Positions 18,172 through 27,691 are shown, numbered from the stretch's first letter. The stretch is 64,000 nt of DNA from JAKFEE01 sp036675815 (GCA_036675815.1 JAKFEE010000055.1:62001-126000), one strand, 5' to 3'. Notes: generated by a model from the letters alone, not told the origin. Made by a program: numbers and translations.

Positions 18172-20295
18172 TCATGTGGGCTGGAGCTGGCCTCGGCAGC
18201 CGAGCAGCGCCAACGAGCGCTCCTGCAGCGGATATCGATCCCCCGCCGGCAGGATCGTGCCGGCGGCGTCATGCTCGGCGGCGGTGTCGATCAAGATTTC
18301 CCAACCGTCGCTTGCCGGCGGCAGGGCAAAGGGCACCGGCTCATGGTGCGCGTTGAGCAGCAGCAGGAATGCGCGATCCGGCTCGGCGAGGCCGCCGCTG
18401 GTGGTGAAGTAATTGTCGCCGGGATCGCCGGTCAAGAGCATACCAAGGGTCCGCGCCTCGGGGAACTGCCAGTCGTCGTCGGTCTTCTCGCGGCCATCGG
18501 GCACCAGCCAGATGACGTCGGGGTGGCCGGCGCCGCGGCCGCGGAAAAAACGTGAGCGGTGAAAGGCCGGGTGCTGATGGCGTAGACGGGCGACGCGTTG
18601 CACGAAGCGCAGCAGATCCTCGTCGCTCTCGCGCCAGTCGATCCAGCTGATCTCGCCGTCCTGGCAGTAGCCGTTGTTGTTGCCGCCCTGGCTGTTGCCG
18701 ATCTCGTCCCCGGCCAGCAGCATCGGCACCCCCTGGCTGAGCAGCAGCGTCGCCAGCATGTTGCGTTTCTGCCGCGCCCTCAGCGCCAGGATGGCCGGAT
18801 CGTCCGTCGGGCCCTCGGCGCCGCAATTCCAGCTATCGTTCTCATTGATGCCGTCCTGGTTGTTCTCCAGGTTGGCCTCGTTGTGTTTCGCGTTGTAGCT
18901 GACCAGGTCGGCCAAGGTGAACCCGTCGTGGGCGGTGATGAAATTGACGCTGGCCCACGGCCGGCGGCCGCGGTGATTGAACAGGTCGGCTGAGCCGGTC
19001 ATCCGCGACGCCAGTTGCGGCACCTGGCCGGCATCGCCCTTCCAGAAGCGCCGCACCGTGTCGCGGTATTTGCCGTTCCATTCCGACCAGCCCGGCGGAT
19101 AGCCGCCCACCTGATAGCCGCCCCAACCGAGGTCCCACGGTTCGGCGATCAGCTTGACCGAAGACAGCACCGGGTCCTGGCGGATGGCGTCGAAAAAGGC
19201 GGCGCCGGGGTCATAGGCGAAGCCCTCGCGGGCCAGTGACGAGGTCAGGTCGAAACGAAAGCCGTCGACATGCATCTCGGTCACCCAATAGCGCAGCGAA
19301 TCGAGCACCAGCTCCAGCACGCGGGGATGGCTGACGTCGAGGGTGTTGCCGCAGCCGGTCGAATCCCAGTAATAGCGCGGGTCGTCGGGGACCAGCTTGT
19401 AGTAGCTGACATTGTCGATGCCGCGGAAGGACAGCGTCGGGCCGAGATGATTGCCCTCGGCGGTGTGGTTGTAGACGACGTCCAGCATCACCTCGATGCC
19501 GACGTCGTGGAGGCGGTTGACCATGACCTTGAATTCGCTGATGCGGCCGGTGGCCAGGTACGCCGGATGCAAGGCGAAGAAGCCGATGGTGTTGTAGCCC
19601 CAATAATTGCGCAAGCCTTTCGCCACCAGGTGCCGGTCATCGACATAGGCGTGGATCGGCAGCAGTTCGACGGCGGTGACGCCAAGCGCCTGCAAGTGCT
19701 CGACCACCTCCGGCCGCGCCAACCCCGAAAAGGTCCCGCGCGCCACCTCGGGGACGTCCGGATGCTGGCGGGTCAGGCCGCGAACGTGGCATTCATAAAG
19801 AATCGAGCGGTTCCACGGCACCTTGGGCCGCCGTTCGTCCCCCCAGGTGTAGGCGGTGTCGACCACCTGGCTTTTCGGCATAGCCCGAGCATTGTCGCGT
19901 CGATCGAAGGAGAAATCCTCGCGGGCGCTGCCGATGCGATAGGCGAAGTGCGCGTCGGTCCAGTGCACCCTGCCAACGATGCTCTTGGCATAGGGGTCGA
20001 GCAACAACTTATGATGGTTGAAGCGGTGGCCGCGTTTGGGATCATAGGGGCCGGACACGCGATAGCCGTACAATTGGCCGGGCATGACGTCCGGCAGGTA
20101 ACCGTGCCAGACCTCATCGGTGTATTCGGGCAAGACGATGCGGGCGATCTCACGATTCCCGGCGGGGTCGAACAGGCACAACTCGACTTTTTCGGCATGG
20201 GCGGAGAACAGGGCGAAATTGACCCCGAAGCCGTCCCAGGTGGCACCCAGGGGGTGGGGATTGCCCGGCCAGATGCGCGCGCGCGTTACCATCAT
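18172..20295 (-). CDS. glgX: Glycogen debranching enzyme GlgX
   Basis: A 707-residue isoamylase-type alpha-1,6-glucosidase that removes limit branches from glycogen. A CBM48-like N-terminal domain (HPLGATWDGFGVNFALFSAHA) precedes the GH13 barrel. The nucleophile is D349 in GFRFDL, the acid/base E385 in IAEPWD and the third acid D457 in TAHDGFT. No other glycogen gene is in the window. The 175-nt gap to the downstream ligase gene is large enough for a separate promoter; a 60-codon frame there looks spurious. Confidence 0.95.
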   Translation of the reverse strand: MMVTRARIWPGNPHPLGATWDGFGVNFALFSAHAEKVELCLFDPAGNREIARIVLPEYTDEVWHGYLPDVMPGQLYGYRVSGPYDPKRGHRFNHHKLLLDPYAKSIVGRVHWTDAHFAYRIGSAREDFSFDRRDNARAMPKSQVVDTAYTWGDERRPKVPWNRSILYECHVRGLTRQHPDVPEVARGTFSGLARPEVVEHLQALGVTAVELLPIHAYVDDRHLVAKGLRNYWGYNTIGFFALHPAYLATGRISEFKVMVNRLHDVGIEVMLDVVYNHTAEGNHLGPTLSFRGIDNVSYYKLVPDDPRYYWDSTGCGNTLDVSHPRVLELVLDSLRYWVTEMHVDGFRFDLTSSLAREGFAYDPGAAFFDAIRQDPVLSSVKLIAEPWDLGWGGYQVGGYPPGWSEWNGKYRDTVRRFWKGDAGQVPQLASRMTGSADLFNHRGRRPWASVNFITAHDGFTLADLVSYNAKHNEANLENNQDGINENDSWNCGAEGPTDDPAILALRARQKRNMLATLLLSQGVPMLLAGDEIGNSQGGNNNGYCQDGEISWIDWRESDEDLLRFVQRVARLRHQHPAFHRSRFFRGRGAGHPDVIWLVPDGREKTDDDWQFPEARTLGMLLTGDPGDNYFTTSGGLAEPDRAFLLLLNAHHEPVPFALPPASDGWEILIDTAAEHDAAGTILPAGDRYPLQERSLALLGCRGQLQPT

Positions 20296-20452
20296 ACCGA
20301 GATGGTGGCGGTGCCTTACCCTGCCAATGCGCGCCAGACAGGCTCAGAAGCGGCAACTCGGACGTAATACCGGGGCGCCGCCCCTGGGGAGATGTGCCGA
20401 CGCCGGCGACTGCCCATCATCCTCAAGGTGCCAACAATCGAAAGGGGCTGAT

Positions 20453-20749
20453 ATGTTCCGAGCCGTCGGTACCCATGAAGCCGCCAGCGAGCGCGGTGTC
20501 GTCGTCGCCTACATCGACCGCAAACAGATACGCTATTGCCGACGCGACCATGAACTGGTGTTGCCCCGCGAGGTGATCCGCGGCCGCGACCTCGACCCCG
20601 CGCAGGCCGTGTTCCTCGACGCGCGGGCGCGGTGGGCGCCGCCGCATCAGGACGAACCCATCGGCGATCAGGAGCGAGCCGCCATCGCCAAGGACATCGT
20701 CGCCGCCTGCCGCACCTTCGGCATCGAGACGGAAGTCGTCGGCGCCTGA
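20453..20749 (+). CDS. Small hypothetical protein
   Basis: A 98-residue protein starting MFRAVGTHEAASERGVVVAY after an AAAGGGG ribosome site. It is hydrophilic, has a charged central part (DRKQIRYCRRDHELVLP) and ends with a predicted helix (DQERAAIAKDIVAACRTFG). I recognise no family. It stands alone between divergent glgX and the SDR gene. A longer open frame upstream is not supported by a ribosome site. Confidence 0.6.
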   Translation: MFRAVGTHEAASERGVVVAYIDRKQIRYCRRDHELVLPREVIRGRDLDPAQAVFLDARARWAPPHQDEPIGDQERAAIAKDIVAACRTFGIETEVVGA

Positions 20750-20789
20750 GGTCATCCGGCCAGGCTGGACCAGTGGCAGAGAGCGTCAC

Positions 20790-20844
20790 GGAGCGCGAAG
20801 CTCCAGTTCCGCAAGACACAGGCGGAGTTGGAACTCCGCGCTCC
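20790..20844. repeat. GGAGC-bounded double-hairpin repeat, copy 3 (diverged)
   Basis: The most diverged copy. Its halves read GCGAAGCTCCAGTTCCGC and GCGGAGTTGGAACTCCGC, so pairing in the right half is kept although several bases differ from the other copies. It ends 32 nt before the SDR start codon. Confidence 0.7.
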
Positions 20845-20876
20845 GGTCGTATTCACCCGGCCGAATGGAGGGGACC

Positions 20877-21662
20877 ATGGATCTGGGGCTGAAGGGGAAA
20901 TTGGCGCTGGTCATGGGCGCCTCGCGCGGACTGGGGCGCGGCATTGCCGAGGCGCTGGCGGCCGAGGGCTGCAATCTGCTGGTGTCGGCCCGCAACGCCG
21001 CCCGTCTCGACGAGACGGCGGCGGTGATTCGCGGCCGCCACGGCATCACGGTCGACACGCACCCCGCCGATCTCGGCGATCCGGCTGCGGCCCAGGCCTT
21101 GGGCGACCGCGCCCAGGCGCTGGGGGGCGTCGACATCCTGGTCAACATTTCGGGCGGCCCGCCGTCGTCGGGGGCGCTGGGGGTGCCGCCGGCGACGTGG
21201 CGGCAGCATTTCGAAAGCATGGTCGTGGGCTTGGTCATCGTAACCGAGGCGGTCGTGCCCGGGATGCGGGTGCGAAAATGGGGCAGGGTGCTCACGGTGA
21301 CCTCGTCGGGGGTCATCCAGCCCATCGCCACGCTCGGCCTCGCCAACGCCCTGCGCGGCAGCCTCGTCACCTGGTCGAAGACCTTGGCCGGCGAAGTCGC
21401 CGCCGACGGCGTCACCGTCAACGTTCTGGTTCCGGGACGCATCGCCACCGAACGCGTCGGGGAGCTCGACGAGGCGGCGGCGCGGCGTCTGGGGGTCGAC
21501 GTCGCCGACATTCGCGGCCAGTCGGCGGCCAGCATCCCGGCCGGCCGCTACGGCTCGGTCGCGGAGTTCGCCGCCGTGGCGGCCTTCCTGGCCAGCGAAA
21601 GAGCCAGCTACGTCACCGGCCACATGATGCGGATCGATGGCGGATTCATTCGTGCCGTCTAG
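20877..21662 (+). CDS. SDR-family protein with altered active site
   Basis: A 261-residue protein with a short-chain dehydrogenase Rossmann fold: MGASRGLGRGIA near residue 13, DLGDP, NISGGPP, the catalytic-serine strand VTSSG and a C-terminal YVTGHMMRIDGG. The usual YxxxK is replaced by ANALR in the aligned position, so both the Tyr and the Lys are missing. A subgroup of SDRs with this type of change exists and its chemistry is poorly defined. The start at 20877 is preferred over 20865 because GGAGGGG lies 5 nt before it. It precedes a TAXI-TRAP operon by 92 nt and may act on its substrate. Confidence 0.85.
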   Translation: MDLGLKGKLALVMGASRGLGRGIAEALAAEGCNLLVSARNAARLDETAAVIRGRHGITVDTHPADLGDPAAAQALGDRAQALGGVDILVNISGGPPSSGALGVPPATWRQHFESMVVGLVIVTEAVVPGMRVRKWGRVLTVTSSGVIQPIATLGLANALRGSLVTWSKTLAGEVAADGVTVNVLVPGRIATERVGELDEAAARRLGVDVADIRGQSAASIPAGRYGSVAEFAAVAAFLASERASYVTGHMMRIDGGFIRAV

Positions 21663-21754
21663 TACTTCGGTAAGGCTAGGCCCACTCCCGGCCCAGGATT
21701 AGCCTGAGAGAAAGCCTTTTCGGTCAAGGAATTGAGGCGCGGAGGAGACGCACA

Positions 21755-22708
21755 ATGAAGAACCGTTTCGCGGCCGTTGCCGCCGCCGCCGTTCTGTCCG
21801 CCGGCCTGGCGGCACCGGCCGCAGCCCAGGAGTTCATCAACATTCTCACCGGCGGCACCAGCGGGGTGTATTATCCGCTCGGCAATGCCCTGGCCGGTAT
21901 CTACGGCAAGGCCTTGCCCGATGCCAAGGTGGCGGTGCAGTCGACCAAGGCCTCGGTCGAGAACCTCAATCTGCTGCAAAGCGGTCGCGGCGAGGTCGCT
22001 TTCACCCTGGGCGATTCGCTGTCCGCCGCCTGGAAGGGCAACGAGGAGGTCGGCTTCAAGAGCAAGCTCGACAAGCTGCGCGGCATGGCGGCGATCTATC
22101 CCAATTACGTGCAGATCGTCGCTTCGGCCGAGTCCGGCATCAAGACGCTCGCCGACCTCCGCGGCAAGCGCGTTTCGGTCGGCGCGCCCAAGTCGGGCAC
22201 CGAACTGAACGCCCGCGCCATCCTCGGCGCCGCGGGCCTGTCCTACGACGATCTCGGCAAGGTCGAGTACCTGCCCTTCGGCGAGTCGGTCGACCTGATG
22301 AAGAACCGGCAACTCGATGCAACGCTGCAGTCGGCCGGGCTGGGCGTCGCCTCGATCCGCGACCTGTCCAACTCGGTTCCCATCGTCATCGTTGCCATCC
22401 CGAAGGAGATCGTCGCCAAGGTCGGCGATCCTGCCTACATGGCAACCATCATTCCGGCGGGGACTTATCAGGGCCAGGACGAGGACATCCCCGGTGTCGC
22501 CATCCAGAATTACCTGGTCACGCATGTCGGGGTCGCCGACGCGACGGTCCATACGATGTTGAAGGCGATGTACGACAATCTCGACCAGATGGCCGCGGCC
22601 CATGTCGCGGCAAAGGCCATCAAGCTCGACGCCAATGCGGCGGCAAGCCCGGTGCCGCTACACCCGGGCGCCGAGAAGTTCTACCGGGAGGCCGGCGTGC
22701 TGAAATAG
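21755..22708 (+). CDS. TAXI-family TRAP transporter solute-binding protein
   Basis: A 317-residue periplasmic binding protein with a signal peptide (MKNRFAAVAAAAVLSAGLAAPAAAQ). The mature start EFINILTGGTSGVYYPLGNALA is the TAXI signature, followed by a VQSTKASVENLNLLQSG segment. It captures an unknown substrate, often a carboxylate, and delivers it to the fused TRAP permease 10 nt downstream. A GGAGGAG ribosome site precedes the ATG. Confidence 0.95.
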   Translation: MKNRFAAVAAAAVLSAGLAAPAAAQEFINILTGGTSGVYYPLGNALAGIYGKALPDAKVAVQSTKASVENLNLLQSGRGEVAFTLGDSLSAAWKGNEEVGFKSKLDKLRGMAAIYPNYVQIVASAESGIKTLADLRGKRVSVGAPKSGTELNARAILGAAGLSYDDLGKVEYLPFGESVDLMKNRQLDATLQSAGLGVASIRDLSNSVPIVIVAIPKEIVAKVGDPAYMATIIPAGTYQGQDEDIPGVAIQNYLVTHVGVADATVHTMLKAMYDNLDQMAAAHVAAKAIKLDANAAASPVPLHPGAEKFYREAGVLK

Positions 22709-22718
22709 GCATGAGGAC

Positions 22719-24800
22719 ATGGACAGGGCCGAGCCGCAGCGCATCATCGACAAGGAAAACCCGGCGGCGGCCCATGGCTATCTCATGGGCAGCGCCGCCA
22801 GGGCGGCCTTCGCCATCGGCGTCGCCTTTTCGATCTTCCAGCTATGGACCGCGACCTTCACCCCGCTGTCGAGCCAGGTGGTGCGTTCGGTTCACGTGGG
22901 TTTCCTGCTGGCGATGGCCTTCGCCATGTTCGGCTTCCGCTCGCAAGACAGTCGCGCGCGGGTGCCGTGGTGGGATTGGCTGCTGGTGGCCGTGAGCTTC
23001 GTTCTCGGCCTTTATCATCTGATGTTCGAGTACGACATCCTGCTGCGCGCCGGCGACCCCAACACCGCGGATCTGATCGTCGGCGCGATCGTCATCGCCC
23101 TGCTGCTCGAAGCGTCGCGGCGGATCATGGGCTGGGGCCTGCCCATCCTCTGCGGCGTGTTCATTCCCTACGCCTATTTCGGCCGCGCGCTGCCCGAGTT
23201 CATCGCGCATCGCGGCTTCGGTCTCGATCAGATCATCGACCAGCTGTTCCTCGGCACCGAAGGCATCTACGGCACGCCGACCTTCGTGTCGGCCACCTAC
23301 ATCTTCCTGTTCATCCTGTTCGGCTCGTTCCTGGAACATGCCGGCATGATCAGGCTGTTCACCGACGTCTCGCTGGGCCTGGTCGGGCGGTCCAAGGGCG
23401 GACCGGCCAAGGTGGCGGTGATCTCGTCCGGGTTCATGGGCACCATCAACGGCTCGGGGGTGGCCAACGTTCTGACCACCGGCCAATTCACCATCCCGCT
23501 GATGACCCGCTTCGGCTACCGGCCAGTGTTTGCCGGTGCCGTCGAGGCCACCGCCAGCATGGGCGGGCAGATCATGCCGCCGGTGATGGGCGCGGTGGCC
23601 TTCATCATGGCCGAAACCATCGGCGTCCCCTACAGCGAGATCGCGCTGGCCGCGACGATCCCGGCCATCCTCTATTACGCCAGTGCCTTCTGGATGGTGC
23701 ATCTCGAGGCCGAGCGCCGCAACCTCGTCGGCCTGCCCAAGGAGGAATGCCCCAGCGCCATCCGCGCCCTTCGTGAAAGCTGGTATCTGGTGCTGCCCCT
23801 GGCGGCGCTGGTGTACCTGCTGTTCGCCGGCTTCACCCCGCTGTTTGCCGGGGTCATCGGGCTTGCCTGCACGGCGATCCTGATCCTCGGCCACAGCTTG
23901 GCCGAGGTGCTGAGCAAGGCGCTGCGCCTCGTGTTCTGGGTCGGCCTGGGACTGGCGGCGGCGGCGCTGGTGAACAGCGGCGTGCGCACGGAGTTCGCCG
24001 CGGCCGTCCTGGTCGGCGGCCTCGCCGTCGCCGCACTGTTGCTTGCCCGCGGCCGCGTCACCCTCGGCGTGATGCTGCAAGGCCTGGCCGATGGCGCCAA
24101 GAACGCCGTCGGTGTCGGCATCGCCTGCGCCCTGGTCGGCATCCTCATCGGTGTGATGACCATGACCGGGCTGGCGTCGAGCTTTGCCGGCATGGTGGTG
24201 GACCTGGCCGGCGACAACCTGTTCCTGGCCCTGGTGCTGACGATGATCGCCTGCATCGTGCTGGGCACCGGCATTCCCACCATCCCCAATTACATCATCA
24301 CCGCATCGATCGCCGCGCCGGTGCTGCTGAAAATGGGCGTGCCGCTGATCGTCTCGCACATGTTCGTCTTCTATTTCGGCATCATGGCCGATCTCACGCC
24401 GCCGGTGGCGCTGGCGGCCCTGGCCGCGGCGTCGATCGCGCGCGAGAGCCATATCCGCATCGGCTTCGTTGCCACCCGCATCGCCATCGCCGGCTACGTG
24501 GTTCCGTTCATGGCGGTCTACGACCCGGCCCTGATGCTGCAGGGCGGCAACTATCTCGACGCCGCCTACATGGCGCTCAAGGCGCTGCTCGGCATCGGGC
24601 TGTGGGGGGCGGCGGCGACCGGCCATTGGAAGCGCCCGCTCAGTTGGCCGATGCGCGGCCTGGCCGTCCTCGGCGCGGCGCTGCTGGTGACGGCAACGAC
24701 ATGGACGGACATCGTCGGCTTCGCGTTGGCGGCGGTGTTCGCAGGTTGGGAGCTCATGCAGTGGCGGCGCTTTGCCTCACAACCGGGACCGTCGCGGTAA
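22719..24800 (+). CDS. TRAP transporter permease, fused 4TM/12TM type
   Basis: A 693-residue polytopic membrane protein. The N-terminal part has a DctQ-like four-helix region fused to a DctM-like domain. Conserved DctM-type stretches are visible, for example SSGFMGTINGSGVANV, GGQIMPPVMGAVAF and GTGIPTIPNY. This fused form pairs with TAXI binding proteins. A cation gradient drives uptake in the family. The gene overlaps the following DUF1850 gene by 40 nt. Confidence 0.95.
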   Translation: MDRAEPQRIIDKENPAAAHGYLMGSAARAAFAIGVAFSIFQLWTATFTPLSSQVVRSVHVGFLLAMAFAMFGFRSQDSRARVPWWDWLLVAVSFVLGLYHLMFEYDILLRAGDPNTADLIVGAIVIALLLEASRRIMGWGLPILCGVFIPYAYFGRALPEFIAHRGFGLDQIIDQLFLGTEGIYGTPTFVSATYIFLFILFGSFLEHAGMIRLFTDVSLGLVGRSKGGPAKVAVISSGFMGTINGSGVANVLTTGQFTIPLMTRFGYRPVFAGAVEATASMGGQIMPPVMGAVAFIMAETIGVPYSEIALAATIPAILYYASAFWMVHLEAERRNLVGLPKEECPSAIRALRESWYLVLPLAALVYLLFAGFTPLFAGVIGLACTAILILGHSLAEVLSKALRLVFWVGLGLAAAALVNSGVRTEFAAAVLVGGLAVAALLLARGRVTLGVMLQGLADGAKNAVGVGIACALVGILIGVMTMTGLASSFAGMVVDLAGDNLFLALVLTMIACIVLGTGIPTIPNYIITASIAAPVLLKMGVPLIVSHMFVFYFGIMADLTPPVALAALAAASIARESHIRIGFVATRIAIAGYVVPFMAVYDPALMLQGGNYLDAAYMALKALLGIGLWGAAATGHWKRPLSWPMRGLAVLGAALLVTATTWTDIVGFALAAVFAGWELMQWRRFASQPGPSR

Positions 24801-25153
24801 CGCTGGCGCTGTCGTCCTTCACCCTGTCGTGGACCCATTCGATCGAGAAGGTGGAATGGCGCGAGGATTGGCGCATCGAGGGCGGCCTGCTCATGCCGGT
24901 GGCGGCCTGGGTGCGCGGCAGCGGTACCGGTATGGATCCTGGCGCCGATGCTGTCCTCATCGACGGCTGGTGGCGCTATCGGCCGGAGGTCGGCGCGCAG
25001 GAGCAACTGGCCCTGGCGCGTTCGCCGTTCGCCGAAGACTATCGGCTGTGCTGGGGCGGGGGCTGCCGACCGCTAGGCGACATCGTTCCGCTGCCGGCGC
25101 GGCCCGACGTCACCATCGTCAGGCCGTGCCCCGGCCATAGCCGGGCACGGTGA
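24761..25153 (+). CDS. DUF1850 protein of the TAXI-TRAP operon
   Basis: A 130-residue protein starting at a GTG (24761) with GGGAG upstream, inside the end of the TRAP permease gene. An N-terminal hydrophobic segment (LCLTTGTVAVTLALSSF) is followed by FTLSWTHSIEKVEWREDW, then GGLLMPVAAWVRGSGTGMD and DGWWRY. This order matches DUF1850, a small exported or anchored protein almost always encoded beside fused TAXI-TRAP permeases. Its role is unknown; coupling to the permease suggests an accessory part. Confidence 0.85.
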   Translation: MAALCLTTGTVAVTLALSSFTLSWTHSIEKVEWREDWRIEGGLLMPVAAWVRGSGTGMDPGADAVLIDGWWRYRPEVGAQEQLALARSPFAEDYRLCWGGGCRPLGDIVPLPARPDVTIVRPCPGHSRAR

Positions 25154-25234
25154 TGGTATTACTACGACCGCCCGGTGCGCCTCTCTCCCTCGGTGATCTT
25201 AAACCGATCGCAGGCATGGCTCAGATAAGCTGGT

Positions 25235-26008
25235 ATGCCGTTGACGAGAATGGTTCTGACATGCTGCGCCAAGGTCAAGGCCGGCCTGATGCGGACGTCC
25301 TGTGCGCTGCCCTTCAACGCGGCGAGCGGAACCCCGCTGCGTGCCGTTGCCGACAACTATCTGGCGATCGTCGGCGGCCTCGGGCTGTTTGGCGGCAATG
25401 GCTCGGCGCTGGTGTTGCGGCCGGGCCTCGCCGTGACCAGCGCCCATGTGGTGGCCCATCATGGCCGTTGGACGGCTTTATCGAGCGTGGGCCAGGTGCA
25501 AGTCATGGTGCGGGCGGTGAGCCAGAGGCTGGATCTGGCCGTGCTGTCGGTGCCGGCTCATGTCGGGCGGTTGCTGGCGATCCGTGATGCCGAAGCCGGT
25601 GAAACCGTGTGGGCGATGGGCACCACTACCGGCGGCAACGCGCCGACGGCGGTGGGCATCGTCGAGACCACCTCGGCCCGGGTGTGCCTGGAAGCCGATT
25701 GCGACAGCGGGCCGTTCCAGGAGGGCCTGATGTTCGCCGCACCTGCCGGCCCCGGCTATTCGGGCGGCCCGGTCGTCGACAGGTGCGGCAACGTCGTCGG
25801 GCTGACCGAGGGCATCTACACGCGCATGTTCGGCGAATGCCCGGCCCGTTGGCCTTTCCAGCCGCGCATGTTCGCCTATCGCATGGCCGACGTCCTGCGT
25901 GAAGCGGAGCGCCTGCACGGCGCGACGTCCAACTCAGTCGGGCAGGCGCCGGGGTGGGCCGACGCTGACGTGGCCGGGTACGCGACCGAACGGCTTCGGC
26001 GGCAGTGA
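25235..26008 (+). CDS. Trypsin-like serine protease
   Basis: A 257-residue S1-type protease. The triad is H71 in VTSAHVV, D100 in RLDLAVL and S176 in GPGYSGGPVV. The catalytic domain starts after about residue 40 with an NGSALV strand. There is no clear Sec signal at the annotated start; residues 6-25 contain two adjacent Cys but no good lipobox, so location is uncertain. No PDZ domain follows, which sets it apart from DegP. Its 3' end overlaps the convergent EAL gene by 75 nt. Confidence 0.85.
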   Translation: MPLTRMVLTCCAKVKAGLMRTSCALPFNAASGTPLRAVADNYLAIVGGLGLFGGNGSALVLRPGLAVTSAHVVAHHGRWTALSSVGQVQVMVRAVSQRLDLAVLSVPAHVGRLLAIRDAEAGETVWAMGTTTGGNAPTAVGIVETTSARVCLEADCDSGPFQEGLMFAAPAGPGYSGGPVVDRCGNVVGLTEGIYTRMFGECPARWPFQPRMFAYRMADVLREAERLHGATSNSVGQAPGWADADVAGYATERLRRQ

Positions 26009-27592
26009 CAAGTGTGACGCATCGGCGGCAGGCTTGGCGAAATAGTATCCTTGGCCGTAGTTCACCTGGATCTCCCGCAACAAATGGACCGCCTTTTCTT
26101 CCTCGACCATCTCCCCGATGGTGCGGATGCCGAGGTCCATGCAGAGCGACACCATGGCGCGCAGGAAGGGTTTGCCGTGACGCGTATCGAACGCGTCGAG
26201 AATGTAGCTGCCGTCGATCTTGACGAAATCGACGGTGAGGGCGCGCAGATAATGGAAGGTGGCGGCGCCAGCGCCAAAGTCGTCGAGGCAGAACCGGCAG
26301 CCGAGGCCACGCAGCGCCTGCACCACCTTGTTGGCCTCGACCAGATTGTCGATTTCGGCCGATTCGGTGATCTCGATCAGCAAACGCGGGATCTGCCACC
26401 GGTTCTCGCGCAGCAGCAGTATCAGGTCGCCGACGAAGCGGTGATTGGTCAGCGACTGGCCCGACAGATTGATGGCAAGATGGCTTGCCGGCGGGATTCC
26501 GGCATTGTCGCGCAGGACCTGCATCGCCTTCTTGCACACGACCCAGTCCAGTTCGTGGACGATGCCGACGTCCTCGGCAAAGGAGACGAAGTGCGACGGC
26601 AACACGTGGCGGCCGCCCTGAGCGATGCGTCCCAAGGCCTCGTAGTGATGCGTGGTCCACCTGTTCATGCAGACGATGGGCTGAAAGGCGAAGCAGAATT
26701 GCGAGCCGCCGATCACGGAGCGGAAATTCGCCACCTTGGTCAGCGTCTCGCTCATTGCTGCCTTGTAGCCATGGCTCAGCGAGGCGATGTCGAAGGTCTC
26801 GCTGTTTTCGGCGAATTTGTTGACGATGTAGACCAGGGCCTTCGACAGGTCCTGGGTTCCGAGATCGGCGTCCAGGGGCAGGGTGCCGAGGCGCAGCGAG
26901 GACAGACCGTCGCGGTCGAACTCGTCCAGCGTCTCGCGCAGCCGCCCTTCCAGGGACGGCGTATCGACGGCGGCATCGTGGATGATGCCGAGCGCGCCGT
27001 TGTCGAGCAATGCGATCGAATCGCCACCCACCGACCAGGCGCGCAAGGTGCCCTGGATGGCGTCCATCATGGCGGCGTTGCGCTCGCCTTCCTCGGAAAC
27101 GGACAGGAAGGTGACATTGTAGAACTCGCCGCCCCGCTTGGCCTCGAGGACGCGCTCGCTGGCGAGGCTGGCGAACCGTTCGACGCTCATCGGCCCGCTG
27201 CTGCGCCGCTCCTCAGGGGTGCGATTGCGGCTGACGCTCAGATGCAGAACCCCGTCCTCGGCGCGTCGATTGATGGCGGAAACGAAGCAGGGAACGGCTG
27301 TCTCACCATTGAGGAAATCTACCCGCAGGCGTTCGAGCCTGCTGCCCGCCCGCAGCCGGCGCAGTGCCTCTGCGATCATCACGCGGTCGCTGTCATGAAT
27401 GACGGCAAGGAAGTCGCGTCCGTCCAGGTCATCGCCGGACCAGCCGACGACCTTTTCCGTGACGCCGGCGGCGAACGTGATCTGCGCGGTTGCGGAAATC
27501 TCCACCAGCATGTCCGCCCCGGCAAAGGCGAACGCCAGGAACCGGTCCCGTTGCGCGCGAAGTTTGTCCCCCGCCGTCAGAGCTGCCGTCAT
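25934..27592 (-). CDS. PAS-EAL protein, probable c-di-GMP phosphodiesterase
   Basis: A 552-residue cytoplasmic protein. Residues 15-125 look like a PAS sensor domain, 135-280 a divergent GGDEF-like region lacking the motif, and 295-530 an EAL domain. Catalytic positions are intact: YEALGR (317-322), N375, E407 in EITES, DDFG (437-440), K458 and E494. This predicts hydrolysis of c-di-GMP to pGpG under control of the PAS input. The ATG at 27592 is preferred to a TTG 18 codons upstream. It overlaps the 3' end of the protease gene. Confidence 0.9.
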   Translation of the reverse strand: MTAALTAGDKLRAQRDRFLAFAFAGADMLVEISATAQITFAAGVTEKVVGWSGDDLDGRDFLAVIHDSDRVMIAEALRRLRAGSRLERLRVDFLNGETAVPCFVSAINRRAEDGVLHLSVSRNRTPEERRSSGPMSVERFASLASERVLEAKRGGEFYNVTFLSVSEEGERNAAMMDAIQGTLRAWSVGGDSIALLDNGALGIIHDAAVDTPSLEGRLRETLDEFDRDGLSSLRLGTLPLDADLGTQDLSKALVYIVNKFAENSETFDIASLSHGYKAAMSETLTKVANFRSVIGGSQFCFAFQPIVCMNRWTTHHYEALGRIAQGGRHVLPSHFVSFAEDVGIVHELDWVVCKKAMQVLRDNAGIPPASHLAINLSGQSLTNHRFVGDLILLLRENRWQIPRLLIEITESAEIDNLVEANKVVQALRGLGCRFCLDDFGAGAATFHYLRALTVDFVKIDGSYILDAFDTRHGKPFLRAMVSLCMDLGIRTIGEMVEEEKAVHLLREIQVNYGQGYYFAKPAADASHLSLPPKPFGRVPGHVSVGPPRRLPD

Positions 27593-27691
27593 TCCCCATC
27601 CCCCAGCCGAAGGGATTAGGATAAGTGGGCCTGCCCCCCTGACCAAGGGCTGAAATCCGCGGGAAATTGTAGGTTTTTATCGGAAATGTTG

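Noticed and set aside
17993..18175. 60-codon frame between glgX and the glutamine-synthetase-like gene on the minus strand
   Set aside because: It overlaps the ATG of the synthetase gene, has no ribosome site and its composition looks like non-coding gap; the region more likely holds a promoter.
21663..21754. AGGCTA / TAGCCT inverted arms before the TAXI gene as a riboswitch or attenuator
   Set aside because: Arms are only 6 nt with a 20-nt loop and no T-run; no known riboswitch core is recognisable.
22842..24626. 594-codon open frame opposite the TRAP permease
   Set aside because: Highly polar His/Gln/Asp-rich product typical of antisense reading of a membrane protein in GC-rich DNA.
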